Assembly (NCBI GenBank): GCA_943737045.1
Contig: CALSFV010000109.1
Span: forward strand, 62,001-126,000
Direction: 5' to 3'
Source: Parapristionchus giblindavisi
Lineage: Eukaryota > Nematoda > Chromadorea > Rhabditida > Diplogasteridae
DNA length: 64,000 nucleotides
Below the pieces are notes generated by a model, which was not told where the DNA came from, ran no database searches, and saw nothing but the letters and a program-made list of their open reading frames with translations. Positions 22,615-34,000 of this stretch are shown here, one piece after another (within the stretch, counting starts at the first letter, position 1; each line of letters begins with the position of its first letter). Both the position numbers and the translations under genes were made by a program.

Positions 22615-24173
22615 TTTAAAAATTGATCTTCAGTCGCTAGGACACATTTGTACAGGAAGTACCTCATTCATAAAAGACGAAAAGCTCAAAAACATTTTGG
22701 ACAGAGGAACGAAATTCCGATTGCAGTCGTTTGTCAGAAGGGATGAATTTTTAGACGCATTAAAACTATATATATTTATATATTTTATCTACATGCACAC
22801 GCATGCAACGACACATGAAAATTATATGAACAAAAATAAATAGGTGATGATATTGACTTCGCTATCTAGAAGAAAGAAATAAATGAAAGGTGACTCGGGG
22901 CGGGGTTGGGGAATGGGGGGGGGGAGGGGTGAAAAGGATCTCCATACTTGATCAGTGGTCCCACTCGTAGATTATCTTGGTTGCACATGGAGCGTGAACA
23001 AGGAGCAGTGGACGAAGCTGCATGGAATGAACAGTGGATGAGGCTGCATGGAACCGTGAGGATTCGGTTATTGTAGATAGTTGAGATGACCAAGACCAAA
23101 GATCAGAATGGAGATAAGCAACAAGGTGGAATGGATAGGTGCTAAAGGAAGAGCAAATATACAAAACTTTACACAGAAATGAGATCACTTAATACATTCG
23201 AATGTAACAATAGAGATCTGAATTGTCTATGGGAAGAACTAGAAATAATGTGAGGGGGTAACTTTTTGAAAAATCTACTGGTTCTTAAAGCGAAAGAATG
23301 ATAACGACAAGAGACACGGGTAAATTCTATATGAATGGCAAAAGTATTGACTCGAGATCTAACCGGTCTAAATGAATACATAGAGGACATGGCTATATTT
23401 ACTTCCCCTGTCATGATCTGTCTCGCCAGGACAAGATCGTTTAGTGTTCTACGCTCAGAGAGAGGCCGCAAGTTCAAAACACGCAACCGATATCTTGTTC
23501 ACAATTAATCGATAGAATAGCCAGTCGTAATAAGCAAAATCAAAATACAGAAAATGTGAAAAATACTCTCTTTAAGTTCATTGAAAGAAAAATTAATTTC
23601 AACACAAAATATGCAAATAAAAATGCAGCTACGATTGAACGAAATTCTCCAGCAATAAAGTTCCTACACAAACATTTCGTTGTCACAATGGTCGACAAAG
23701 CATCCGGAAATTACGCAATAACTTGCAAAAACTATACTTGGAGTTTATGGAAAGAGAAATGAACACTAATGATGACGGCGAAAGAACATCCGAGCCTGTG
23801 GAAAGTTTCGACCCTGTCCAGAAGATCAAAGATCATGAAAAACTCACAAAAAGTTTCAATATTGAATCATTAGAAAACTGTTCTCTGCCACGAATTTACG
23901 GTATTCCAAAAATGCATAAAACTCCGGTTAAATTTAGATTCATAACAGGAGCTCATAATAGTAGCTTAAAACCGATATCGATACATTTACAAAAATTTTT
24001 GATTTTCTTTCAAAATCACTTCCGCGATTATTGCAGTAATACTACAAGTCTTTCAAAAACAAATCATTATTTCTCAGTTCAGAATACTTTCAAAGTTATT
24101 CACAACATTCAAACAATCAAAGATAAAAATACGAATGTATTTTGCGCAGACTTTTTCTACTTCAAGCGAAAAT
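22615..24173 (+). mobile_element. Penelope-like element, broken reverse transcriptase, interrupted by a LINE
   Basis: The upstream part (about 22620-22775) reads LKNILDRGTKFRLQSFVRRD. After an interruption the protein resumes at about 23530 with FLHKHFVVTMVDKASGNYAI (23556-23762). After a +1 frame change it continues at 23723-24175 with SLPRIYGIPKMHKTPVKFRF and ITGAHNSSLKPIS. The G-I-P-K-M-H-K and K-F-R-F-I-T-G motifs are characteristic of Penelope-like reverse transcriptases. The catalytic region and the GIY-YIG end are missing: sequence stops at 24173 against the end of another repeat. Dead copy. Confidence 0.75.
22850..23505 (-). mobile_element. LINE reverse-transcriptase C-terminus inserted in the Penelope-like element
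   Basis: The minus-strand frame 23486-23169 has LSERRTLNDLVLARQIMTGE, TRVSCRYHSFALRTSRFFKK and HIISSSSHRQFRSLLL, ending in a stop. The pattern (L-x-x-R-R-x-x-x-D-L...F...R...F...L-P) matches the C-terminus of CR1/Jockey-type LINEs. It is a different subfamily from the copies at 7203 and 17072. Confidence 0.65.
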
Positions 24174-24211
24174 GAAAAGTACACTTTAAGTTTTGAAATA
24201 CCAGAGTATAT
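24174..24211. mobile_element. Solo end of an ACTTAAAGT-array element
   Basis: CACTTTAAGTTTTGAAATACCAGAG matches the right end of the elements at 10003-10027 and 60130-60156. No left end was found nearby. Confidence 0.45.
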
Positions 24212-24229
24212 TAGTTTTACTCCCATTTG

Positions 24230-24940
24230 CATACTCCTAGCACGTGTTATCATTCATGTTCCTTTCGTGTACTTGTCGTATCGTTCAAATTCTTCCTAGC
24301 CTCCCATTTAGCCAATCCTTTAAAAAAATGTATATTATGTTATCGATCATCTGCTTTTTCGAAAAACAATTAACAATTTTGAGGGTTTCGTTTATTTCTC
24401 GCTTTCATTTTCTTCAACTATCTTCCTACTATAGAGATCATAATCTAGCGCTCACTACTAGTCTTGGTATCCGTGTAAATATTTTCCAATCCATTTTAGA
24501 ATCAGAAGTCCGTCGTTACGGCTTCCAACTGATTCGACTCGAGAGGTCGCCATGCCGGTGTCGAGTACAATATTCTGAAGTATATCACCCTTTCTCTGGA
24601 CCGTACAGCCACTGTGACAAGGAATGCACACTTTATATACAAGGTACACTTAAAAGTTAAATTAATAATATTAATAGATTTACAAGTTTGCATCCACTTA
24701 TCAAAAAAAAAAAATCAAAAAAAATCAAAAATCAAAAAAAAATCAAAAAAATCTATCAAAATATATTTTATCTATCTATAATATATTATAATATATTTTA
24801 TCTATCTATTATCTATAATTTATCAAAAAAACCCATCCTAATCAAAAATAGCAAAAGGTTATGGCTCCATCAGCAGCTTGTTTTATGTCCTACCACGATG
24901 TTGTTGCTCCTAGATGTGATTTGTCATATATAGCTATATG
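24230..24940. other. Unassigned AT-rich sequence
   Basis: 24695-24850 is A-rich low-complexity sequence. An open frame at 24244-24660 has no support. Confidence 0.35.
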
Positions 24941-24957
24941 TGCTAAGCTATCTTTAT

Positions 24958-25083
24958 TCAGGGTGAAATACATTTCGCCATCTTCGTCGATGATTCTATC
25001 GGGAGGTCAACTTCAACGTCGTTGATGGTGCTTCTACCGGATGTACCTTCCTGGCCAGCTTGTGCAGCGTCTTTAGGAGTATT
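24958..25083 (-). CDS. Possible terminal exon, unknown protein
   Basis: After the acceptor TTGCTGGCAG the frame reads NTPKDAAQAGQEGTSGRSTI, then NDVEVDLPIESSTKMAKCIS, Pro and TGA directly overlapping AATAAA. 42 codons in phase 0. A second frame is also open, so coding status is uncertain. Confidence 0.35.
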   Translation of the reverse strand, partial: NTPKDAAQAGQEGTSGRSTINDVEVDLPIESSTKMAKCISP

Positions 25084-25254
25084 CTGCCAGCAAATAAAGA
25101 TTTTGGGTGGTTGATGTTTGCAATCGGTGTCCAAGCCCGCGAAGTTAAATGGGCGGAGCCAACATCCATATAAATAGGGGGCAGCAAAAATGGAATCGGT
25201 ATATAAGTACGGGCATGAGTCAGTATATCTAGATCCTCTGACATAACAAAGCAT

Positions 25255-25345
25255 GGGGACCCATGGTCTAGTGGATAACAGGTCGGACGATCAATCCGAT
25301 GGGTTGGTCGACAATAAGGTTCGATTCCCCAAGAAGGATTAGCAA
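25255..25345 (+). other. tRNA-like sequence, probably SINE-derived
   Basis: GGGGACCCATGGTCTAGTGGATAAC resembles a tRNA 5' half with A-box, and GGTTCGATTCCCC is a good B-box 75 bp on. The acceptor ends do not pair over seven bases. More likely a tRNA-derived repeat than a working tRNA. Confidence 0.4.
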
Positions 25346-26339
25346 AAGAAGACATCTCTCATCTGTACCGAACTCTTTTTGCTATTTGTTCAGTTGACCC
25401 ATTCTCGCTCTCCCTACGTTAGCTTCTGGTGAGTGACAGAGATCCCATAGAATTATCATGAACTAACTTTTTCATGAAGATTCTAAAATGAGTTTTAAAA
25501 ATGAGTTCCACACCAAGTATGATTAAATCGACCATGCTGAGTTCAAAAATCGTATTTATTTTACGTCACAGCGCCAAAATAACAAAAATCGTCGACAGAA
25601 TCGTCGACGCGCAAAGAGTTCAATCAAGGTCATTTAAAAATACATTTTTAATTTTAAGGTTCTCCCTAAAATCATATCCATTTGCATAGAAACCCACTTC
25701 AAGCACGAACGCAGTTCGCACTAGTTTCTTATCTTCATCAGTTACACCGTAATTGAATTGAGAATATTGTTTGGCGTTCTTTCCTCTATAAGAAGGGTTC
25801 ACAAGAATAAATTATTTTAAAAAATAAGAAAGTGAGGGATCGAGAGACAGAAAAAAACGAGCGAGGTTAAGAGACAAGGAGAGGGAAGAGATAGATAGAT
25901 AGAAAGAGAGTGTCTTCATTGCGTGATTATGTCTGCTTATCTTTTATTGCACTCTGTCTGTCACTTATTTCCTTCTCTTCGCCTACTATCCTGAAGCGCT
26001 TCATTTGTTCTCTATTCTTTATCATTTCTTATCACTATCGATCTATCGATTGCCAACATCTCCTTTTCTCTTTTTTTCTGTTAAAATATATTTCTTTATC
26101 ACTTTGTACCTCTCCAACATATCACGCAACATTTAGTTTGAACAAAAGTATTGCGAATATCATGTGTCAACCGTTTTTGATTTCTCGCGTTTTGATCAAA
26201 ACTCATTTCTCGCGAAAGCTCTTTCTTGTTCTCTTGTTTCTTGTTCACCAACAGTTTTTCGTAATCATGTTAAAAATATCTCATATAATGTGATTGTCCC
26301 TGAGGCACATATTCACTCATGAAATGTTCTGAATTGGTA

Positions 26340-26490
26340 AAATTCCTGCTGCCTCTTCCTCCACCCCCCCCCCAACATTTCACCGATTCGCCTTGGCGAC
26401 GGACATCCTTCACAAGACTATCTAACAGATATTCCCGATCCCATCCCCGATACGTTCATTTGAAGGAATAAAATATTATTATTATTATTA
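26340..26490 (+). mobile_element. 3' end of a CR1/Jockey-like LINE
   Basis: ACCGATTCGCC, GGCGACGGACATCC, then GGAATAAAATATTATTATTATT: same order as the other LINE 3' ends, with an ATT tail. Confidence 0.5.
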
Positions 26491-26912
26491 TTAAAACTCC
26501 CACTCAAACGAATGAGCACTTTATATTCTATCTATGTAAAAAACAAACAAAATATAACGTAATTCTTCACAAACTAAATATAACGTAATTTCAGGTGTCC
26601 TACATACACCGATTGAATTATTACTAAACAACTTGTAGTGATATATAATAAATTATATTATCTAAATTTAAAGTTTAGATAAGGTCAGTTTTATTAATTA
26701 TCGATTTTATACACGATTTTATTTTATTTTATTGCGCTAATTCAAAGTATTTGCAATGTCAAGGTTGTAATAAGCAGCGCATTTATTAGTTATCTAAACA
26801 TTTATACATGAAATTCCCGTTGACATAGATTTTCTAATAAGCTGCCTGCACTAGTGAATAAATTACATTTCAGAAAATGTGAGGTACCCAATGCTTCTCT
26901 TATCGCGATATA

Positions 26913-27569
26913 CGTAGTATACTACCGAGTGACTCCCTTGTACTGGAGTTGTTCCAACTGCATTTCGTTGTAACTCCTGTGAGGCATTGTGAGCAAACAT
27001 TTTTTAGCACCAATATTTTATTTAAAATTTTCAGTTTCTGAAGTTTCAGTCGAGGACTATGGAGGACCGAAAATGCAAGACAGAGTTCAAGAATGCCCAG
27101 AGGAACCTTAACAAAATGTTCAACAGAATGGTATTTTCTACATAATATTTGCTCTTGAAACAGTACTAAATTTAGCTAATTTTCAGTTCGCAAGAGCGAA
27201 AATATGCCAGAACATTATCAAATGCAAATGAAGATATTGTTTGAATAAGTAGTTTCTGGAACATTTATTTCGAATGTTAAAATATATTTGTAAACAATTG
27301 ATAAAATAATTTCTTACTTGTGTAAATAGTGAATCACTTTTTTCTCTTTCTCTCGTTATCGATATTTATTTAATTAGTGATATGTACGTTGTTAAAATTT
27401 ATTATGATAGAATACGCCTAATGCTACATTTGTGGAAACTGAAAAAAAAAATTCTGTAATTCATGCAGAGATATTTATGAATGGTTCAGCATACAGCTCT
27501 TGCAGGCAGTTATCGCCAAAATTACCAAAACCTCGTCGACGGATGAAATTTTGCTCGTGTAAATTGCTC
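26913..27569 (+). repeat. Tandem duplicate, copy 1 (657 bp)
   Basis: It runs from CGTAGTATACTACCGAGTGA to AAATTGCTC and is nearly identical to 28273-28888. It holds the two terminal exons of the small Cys protein. The 698-bp foldback 27570-28267 lies between the copies. Confidence 0.9.
27035..27231 (+). CDS. Small helical Cys protein, two terminal exons (copy 1)
   Basis: Exons 27035-27130 (FLKFQSRTMEDRKCKTEFKN, then AQRNLNKMFNRM, GTATTTT donor) and 27187-27231 (FARAKICQNIIKCK, TGA), both in phase 0 with TTTTCAG acceptors. The spacing C-x3-F ... M ... C-x5-C and Lys/Asn-rich helices resemble short secreted nematode proteins. No signal peptide exon was found upstream. Related frames lie at 37091-37273 (KCKTAFKDVVELVG...) and 39070-39251 (VVELVGGSIGVIF...EKMCMEVMA), both with a probable damaged acceptor or in-frame stop. 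Confidence 0.45.
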
Positions 27570-28267
27570 GGCTCTGTTCTACTTGCGGGGGCTCATGAAA
27601 ATTGAGGGGGCCCATGAAAATTGAGAGGGCCCATGAAAATTGAGGGGGCTCATGAAAATTGAGGGGGCTCATGAAAATTGAGGGGGCTCATGACAGCTTA
27701 GGGGCAAATATTATTGATATCGTTCATTGTAGATCGCAATTGGAGGCGTGTGGTACGAACACTACGAGCATCGTCTATCATATGCGAAGGTCGAGAACAT
27801 CGAGATAAGAGGAGGAGTCGTTATCACCGAAGTCTCTTTAGCGATGGCGGAAGGAGTGGAGACAGAAGAGATACAAGACGGAGAAGGGGTAGAAGAAGAA
27901 GAAGAAGAAGAAGAGGGAGAATTTGAAGAGAGTCAATAGATTTCTGCCCCATTTTGGCAAGATAAATTTCCCTCCTGTTATCACACACGCGTTGGAAAGT
28001 CCACACACTACACACTGATAACAACAAGAGAACAAACACTGCCAAAGATAACAGAACAAAAACTTTGAAAATAGCATGATAAGTTCTGACCAGGAACATG
28101 AGCCCCCTCAATTTTCATGGGCCCCCTAAACTTTTTGAGCATTGTTTGAGACAATAGCACGATACCATGAGCCCCCTCAATTTTCATGAGCCCCCTCAAT
28201 TTTCATGGGCCCCCTCAATTTTGATGGGCCCCTCAATTTTCATGAGCCCCGCAAGTAGAACAGAGCC
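27570..28267. mobile_element. Foldback element with minisatellite arms, 698 bp
   Basis: The ends are GGCTCTGTTCTACTTGCGG and its inverse. Each arm is a tandem array of about 18-bp GGGGGCTCATGAAAATTGA units (about five on the left, four to five on the right). The core has a GAAGAA-rich stretch at 27880-27925 and no credible gene. Confidence 0.8.
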
Positions 28268-28272
28268 GTAGT

Positions 28273-28888
28273 CGTAGTATACTACCGAGTGACTCCCTTG
28301 TACTGGAGTTGTTCCAACTGCATTTCGTTGTAACTCCTGTGAGGCATTGTGAGCAAACATTTTTTAGCACCAATATTTTTTTAAAAATTTTCAGTTTCTG
28401 AAGTTTCAGTCGAGGACTATGGAGGACCGAAAATGCAAGACAGAGTTCAAGAATGCCCAGAGGAACCTTAACAAAATGTTCAACGGAATGGTATTTTCTA
28501 CATAATATTTGCTCTTGAAAATATGCCAGAACATTATCAAATGCAAATGAAGATATTGTTTGAATAAGTACTTTCTGGAACATTTATTTCGAATGTTAAA
28601 ATATATTTGTAAACAATTGATAAAATAATTTCTTACTTGTGTAAATAGTGAATCACTTTTTTCTATTTCTCTCGTTATCGATATTTATTTAATTAGTGAT
28701 ATGTACGTTGTTAAAATTTATTATGATAGAATACACCTAATGCTACATTTGTGGAAACTGAAAAAAAAGATTCTGTAATTCATGCAGAGATATTTATGAA
28801 TGGTTCAGCATACAGCTCTTGCAGGCAGTTATCGCCAAAATTACCAAAACCTCGTCGACGGATGAAATTTTGCTCGTGTAAATTGCTC
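28273..28888 (+). pseudogene. Tandem duplicate, copy 2; last exon lost by a 41-bp deletion
   Basis: It aligns with 26913-27569 except for a 41-bp gap between two GAAA tetramers. The gap removes the intron acceptor and the first codons of the final exon, so ATATGCCAGAAC is fused to intron sequence. The 41-bp length difference (657 against 616) matches exactly. Confidence 0.8.
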
Positions 28889-29036
28889 AATAATAATCAT
28901 TATAACAATATGTGCATTTTTAATTTATAAGAGACAGGGGAGAGTTGACTTCATTGTGAATTGATTGTTTGATTCTTCTCTGTCTCTCCTTCGGTATTTT
29001 ATTTCACTCTCTTTCCCTTCTATCAAGTAGCATATT

Positions 29037-29236
29037 TTTATTTTATTTTATTTATTCTTTATTCCATCAAATATATATAATAATAGGGTGATGTGTACAC
29101 AGAAGAGGGATAGATGGATTTCCGTCGCATAAGGCGATTTCGGTTTTGGCTCGGTGGCAGTTTGTAAAGGATGGGGGTTTAGGGACGAATCCGAGAATCT
29201 TTAACGATGACGGTGGAGGGGAGATTTGATAACCCT
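29037..29236 (-). mobile_element. 3' end of a CR1/Jockey-like LINE (-)
   Basis: Near-identical inverse of 7500-7680: GGTTATCAAATCTCCCCTCC through GATGGAATAAAGAATAAAT. It splits a cluster block whose two halves (to TATCAAG, and from CTTATCACTTTC) are joined at 36535-36560. Confidence 0.8.
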
Positions 29237-29438
29237 CTTATCACTTTCTTATCACTATCGATCAAATGATTGTCAAAATATTATCTTATCCAAGTTCTTC
29301 TATTAAAACTTGTTTATTTATCATCTATCAATCGATTGTCAACATTTCATTGACACTAACTCAAGCATCAAGAAGGAAAGATAAGACTATATATATTACC
29401 AGTCGGTCGCGCGCGCCTACGGCGCGCGTTATCGACTG

Positions 29439-29745
29439 CTCGAATAATGCTTAGTACGACAATTTTTACTCAAAGCTGACCATCGGTACTTTATCTGACC
29501 CACCGAACCGGGTTACGGTAGTCTACAATCGACATAATCATATAACTCGAATAATGGTTAGTACGACAATTTTTTACTCAAAGCTGACCATCGGTACTTT
29601 ATCTGACCCACCGAACCGGGTTACGGTAGTCTACAATAGGCATAATCATATATCTCGAATAATGCTTAGTACGACAATTTTTACTAAAAGCTGACCATCG
29701 GTACTTTATCTGATCCACCAAAACCGGGTATGGTAGCTAAAAATC
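29439..29745 (+). repeat. 107-bp tandem repeat, three copies
   Basis: Copies start at 29439, 29546 and 29654 with CTCGAATAATG(C/G)TTAGTACG and include CTGACCATCGGTACTTTATC. The third is more diverged. A GC-rich hairpin GCGCGCCTACGGCGCGCG precedes the array at about 29409. Confidence 0.9.
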
Positions 29746-29963
29746 ATATTCCTTATCCTTGATGTACGATGTGTGGTGCTACCGTAATCGATGATTTGCT
29801 TGGTTGTGTTACAGTAATATGTACCATGACGTATATCACTAATGTTAACTTACCTTGCCTTAACTTAATTTACGTTAACATGACTTAATTTCACTTTGTT
29901 TGCTTAACTGTACTTAACTTATTCCTTATGGCCTTAGTACTTGTAGCTTAATCCTTGACTTAT

Positions 29964-30092
29964 AACTTAAAGGGAGCGTAACCTCACTCAATGGTCCCTT
30001 CATTGCGCACACTATTTCTCTGTTCTCTAACAACGAGAGAGCATTGCGCGTCGAAGAGACCATTGAGTGAGGTTACGCTCCCTTTAAGTAAT
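29964..30092. mobile_element. MITE family C, about 130 bp palindrome
   Basis: TTAAAGGGAGCGTAACCTCA and its inverse bound a near-perfect hairpin. A relative is at 60425-60555, and a half copy is at 33505-33600 in an intron. Confidence 0.75.
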
Positions 30093-30529
30093 GATGTCTT
30101 GACTTATTAGCTAACTTGGTATGGCTTGGAACCGATTAAGCCCCGCCCACCGCTCATCAGTTCCATCGCGCACCAAACCCGTCTGGTGTACGCCGAGCAC
30201 TACATTGAAAGAGAGGGGGCGTCATCTGAACAAACCGATGACAGTTCTGTTTTATTTATAGTGTATTGATATATAATTAGTTTGAATCGAGATGTTTAAT
30301 TGTCCGAGTGGGTCCAATTACAACGGTGAGAATGAGATAGAGGAGGTTATACGGGACTAAACAAGTCATAATATCAAAAGATCATAATATCATTACCTTA
30401 CATTACAATAGAAGCAATATTTGGAATAGTTGCAAATATTTCTGGGCATTAGAATCTCAGTTCATCAATGAAGTAGCCATGAATGTGACTGTTCTCCTCG
30501 CAGGTTTCTGGCTACTAAGACATTTGTGT

Positions 30530-30720
30530 CCCCTTTCGATGCCTATATTTTTTATCGCCTCCGGTCCCAGGTCCTTCGCAGAGTTTCTCTTTCTCGACCG
30601 TCACCTCGACTCTCATTTCTTCCTCCACGTCAAAGTAAGGGTTCCTGATCATTGTTCCTCTGGATCGTACTCTTGCTCCTCGAACGTCAAACCACCTCTT
30701 TCGAATTCGTAGTCGCTTCG
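30530..30720 (-). pseudogene. Acidic-protein exon, degraded copy
   Basis: It matches 37845-38027 over NPYFDVEEEMRVEVTVEKEK and LCEGPGTGGD. The splice acceptor is changed (GCATG instead of GCAG), and a 1-nt difference near the end removes the stop used in the other copy, giving KKYRHRKGTQMS. Probably not functional. Confidence 0.5.
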
Positions 30721-31004
30721 TTACATGCAATAAAAAACAAAAATATACTAGTATGGAAATCGGAAAAAATAAAATTAATAAAACCTTTTTTATAAAAAAA
30801 ACTTCAAATCTTAACTTCAAATTAACATTATAAAAGTTCTTCCACTTATGGACATGATGTATAGTAACAATTCAATCGGTGTATATATATAGGGCACCTG
30901 AAAATTAGGCGATATTTGTTTGAGTGGATTTTTTCTTACAGGAAGCTGGCGCCAAAATAACAAAAATATATTAGACAGATGAAATTTTGCAGGTGGAATT
31001 ATTA

Positions 31005-34000
31005 CTTTATTCGGTGATATGACACGTGTGAGAAATGAGAATGGAAGTTCCACTTGAGAGACGAATTATGTGAAAGAGACAGAAGTGAGAAATGAGATAA
31101 GAAACGACCGAATCGGAGAGGGCATAATGTGAGGAATGATCTGAGAAATGCATAATTGAAAATGGAAGACGTGAGAAATGACATTTGAAATGAAAGCTTG
31201 GAAAGCGACATTTGGGAAAAATGTGATTAGAAAACGATGTTTGGGAAAACAATTAATTAGAAAAAGATGTTCAGGAAAAAACTTTTGTGAAATTACCGAT
31301 GTAAATGAAATTATAGACATTTATCATCAACAACAACAATCTCCGGTATTTTTTTTCACGGGGCCCACCCTGTTCAATCCCGTGGTGTACGCCGTGGAGT
31401 ACGTTGCGGATTAGAACCTTTAGACGGGGTACCCCGCGATCTGTGGCCTCTAGACGTGTTGCCCCGCGAGGTGGAAGACGGCGTGCCCCGTCTCTGGTAT
31501 TTTGCCACTTAAAGTCTACTTAAACTTTCCCACTTTAAGTAGACTTTAAGTAAACTTAAAGTGAAACGTAAGTCTACTTAAAGTGGTGCGTAAGTCTACT
31601 TAAAGTGAGACGTAAGTATACTTTAAGTGGTGTGGTATACTGTAATGAATTTCGTCAAATGTCTGAATCGTGAACTGGATTTAATTTTAATGATTATAAA
31701 TTTCCTAGTCGATGATATGTCAGGAATATTATAAAATAAACAAACTTCTTCTAACACATTGCGAACAAGCATGTTCTTCAACTGGTATCGGTAGGAATTT
31801 TGAAATTTTTTTTCATGTGCAAATTGATTCACATGCGAAGTATATCCTCCAGAGCTTCTTTTTTCGACAATATTAGCTACTGTGTTCATGCAACTTCATT
31901 CAAGTATATACAATTTACATACTTCATAATATGCCAATCAAATGGCAATGTAAAGTTGTTGTTTTCATTGCCAGATTTTCAAATCCTGAAAAATAACTGG
32001 ATAATCGAACTTATAAACAAAAGTATAATGCCAATCATGTCATTAAATAAGCCACCTGTGCTCAGCCTCGATCTCACAGAGACCAGATGTTACTGTAATG
32101 CGAAAAACATACGTCGGAAATATGCAAATATCACTGCCCCCCTCCCCCCAGGGGCATTCTGCATAATGAAGCCCTCTATGTTGGAGACCTATCGAATGGC
32201 ACATGTACCATCACGAAGACTCGAAAGTTCCGATGTCAGTGACATTTCACTATTACACACGCGTATTATGGTTCAAAGGAGATCACAACTCGTGTTTTTC
32301 CCTCTCATGAATTAAAAAAAATTAACAAAAAATTTTAACAATTAAACAATTTAACAATTAATAATTTAACAGTTTTAATAATAAAAAATGTAAAAAAATA
32401 ACAATTGTGGATATCAACTGACAATTATTGGATGAAAACAAGGAAGAAAACATTGAAATGATGGACAAGTAAAGAAACATATACAATCTTCGGCAGTCTT
32501 ATAATACGTGACTACGGGAATAAAGGGAAATGAGTGATGGGCAGTTGTAATGAGCATACATACAATCGATACATAAATTAACAAATCAAAATACTACAGT
32601 AATAACTCATGATCAGATGACCTGTAGCCTCACAATCAGTCAAGTGAAGCTCGTCCTGATGAGAGTAGGTGTCATCGTATCTAAAAAGTGATTATGTTTT
32701 GAATAAAATATCGGAGAAGTGCATGAAAACCGCATAACAGTGATAAATATTGATTTTTCTCATTATAATGTGATCGTGGGGAGGTTCCATTTTATCCGAT
32801 TTGGCAGATAGATGAACTTTTTTATCATAGCAAGGTCGTGAACACTTACTTGATGACCATGATAAACTCTGCTGCCTTCGTTGATGATGGTCTGACCAAC
32901 CGTTAGCGAGCCTCGACCAAATAGGCGCCGAAGATGCCACGCCCAGGGTCGCGTCCTCTTCAGCTGAATTGCAACATATTAGAAGATTAAAGATCAGGCT
33001 GATTAGAAGATCAAAGATCAAAAGAACGAAATCACGTATCAGCAATGTTTTGTAATTTACAGCCAAATCAAACTCCAACAGTCATCGTTTGCAAACACTC
33101 ATATGACCACTGTGAAACAGTAAGGGCTTTACTCTTTGTAAGCGCAGCGGTATGGAGTAGTAGCGATTTTTAAAAAATACAGTAATAATATTAATATAAT
33201 AACAACAATAATTTTGTTTTGTTTTGGTCTACATGTTATGTCGAACGAAAATGGTGTCATAAATAAAATAAACATCTTACGTGAGACATGGGAGATGTGA
33301 GGGTGTCGATAGTGTACATTCGCAGTCCGTCACACTCGCTTACCAGTTGGGCGTAGGCCGCACGGTAACTGAAAAACACATGGGATTACGGTAAGTATAT
33401 GGTAGCGCAATTTAAGGTGAGCAAAGTATGCATGTATACGGTAGATTTGTACGGTTTGTACAGCTTTTCAAGACTTTGTTTTCCGGAAGAGACCAGGATA
33501 TCCCTTAAGGGAAACAGGGAACGTAACCTCTCTCAATGGTCTGTTCGACGCGCAATGCTTTGCAAATGTAATACCGCATTAGGCAATATGAGCAACAAAA
33601 AACGGTAAACCTCAGTCTGTCCAAAAATTGTTGAAAAATGAATAAGGCAGACAACATCTACATTACTCAACAAATCAATAATCAATCAAATACCTCACTC
33701 AAAGGGCTGCTCGGTGTCTACCGTACTCGCAAACTTAATCATGCTGTCGACTGGTGCAGATCATTGATGGGAGGAAGTGATGATAAGAGTGGAGATGAGT
33801 GAAGATATATTGAGGAGAGGAGAGATACAAACGGATGATCTGAAACAAAAAAAAAATCAAGCGATAAAAATGCAGATATTATAGCATGCGTGGAGTGGAT
33901 ACGATACATCTTCTATTAGTATTTTTTTTAATTCGAGAATAATATCAAGCAAATGTACCTGGATGATGATCCGTGTATTTGTTCGGTCACATCGCAAATC

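Noticed and set aside
27475..27672. Pro/His/Phe repeat protein on the minus strand
   Set aside because: Created by the 18-bp minisatellite arm of the foldback element.
27824..28111. Leu-rich frames in the foldback core
   Set aside because: Compositional shadow of a GAA-rich tract.
27570..28267. Possible CRISPR-like array of short repeats
   Set aside because: Units are directly adjacent without unique spacers, inverted in the other arm, and the genome is eukaryotic.
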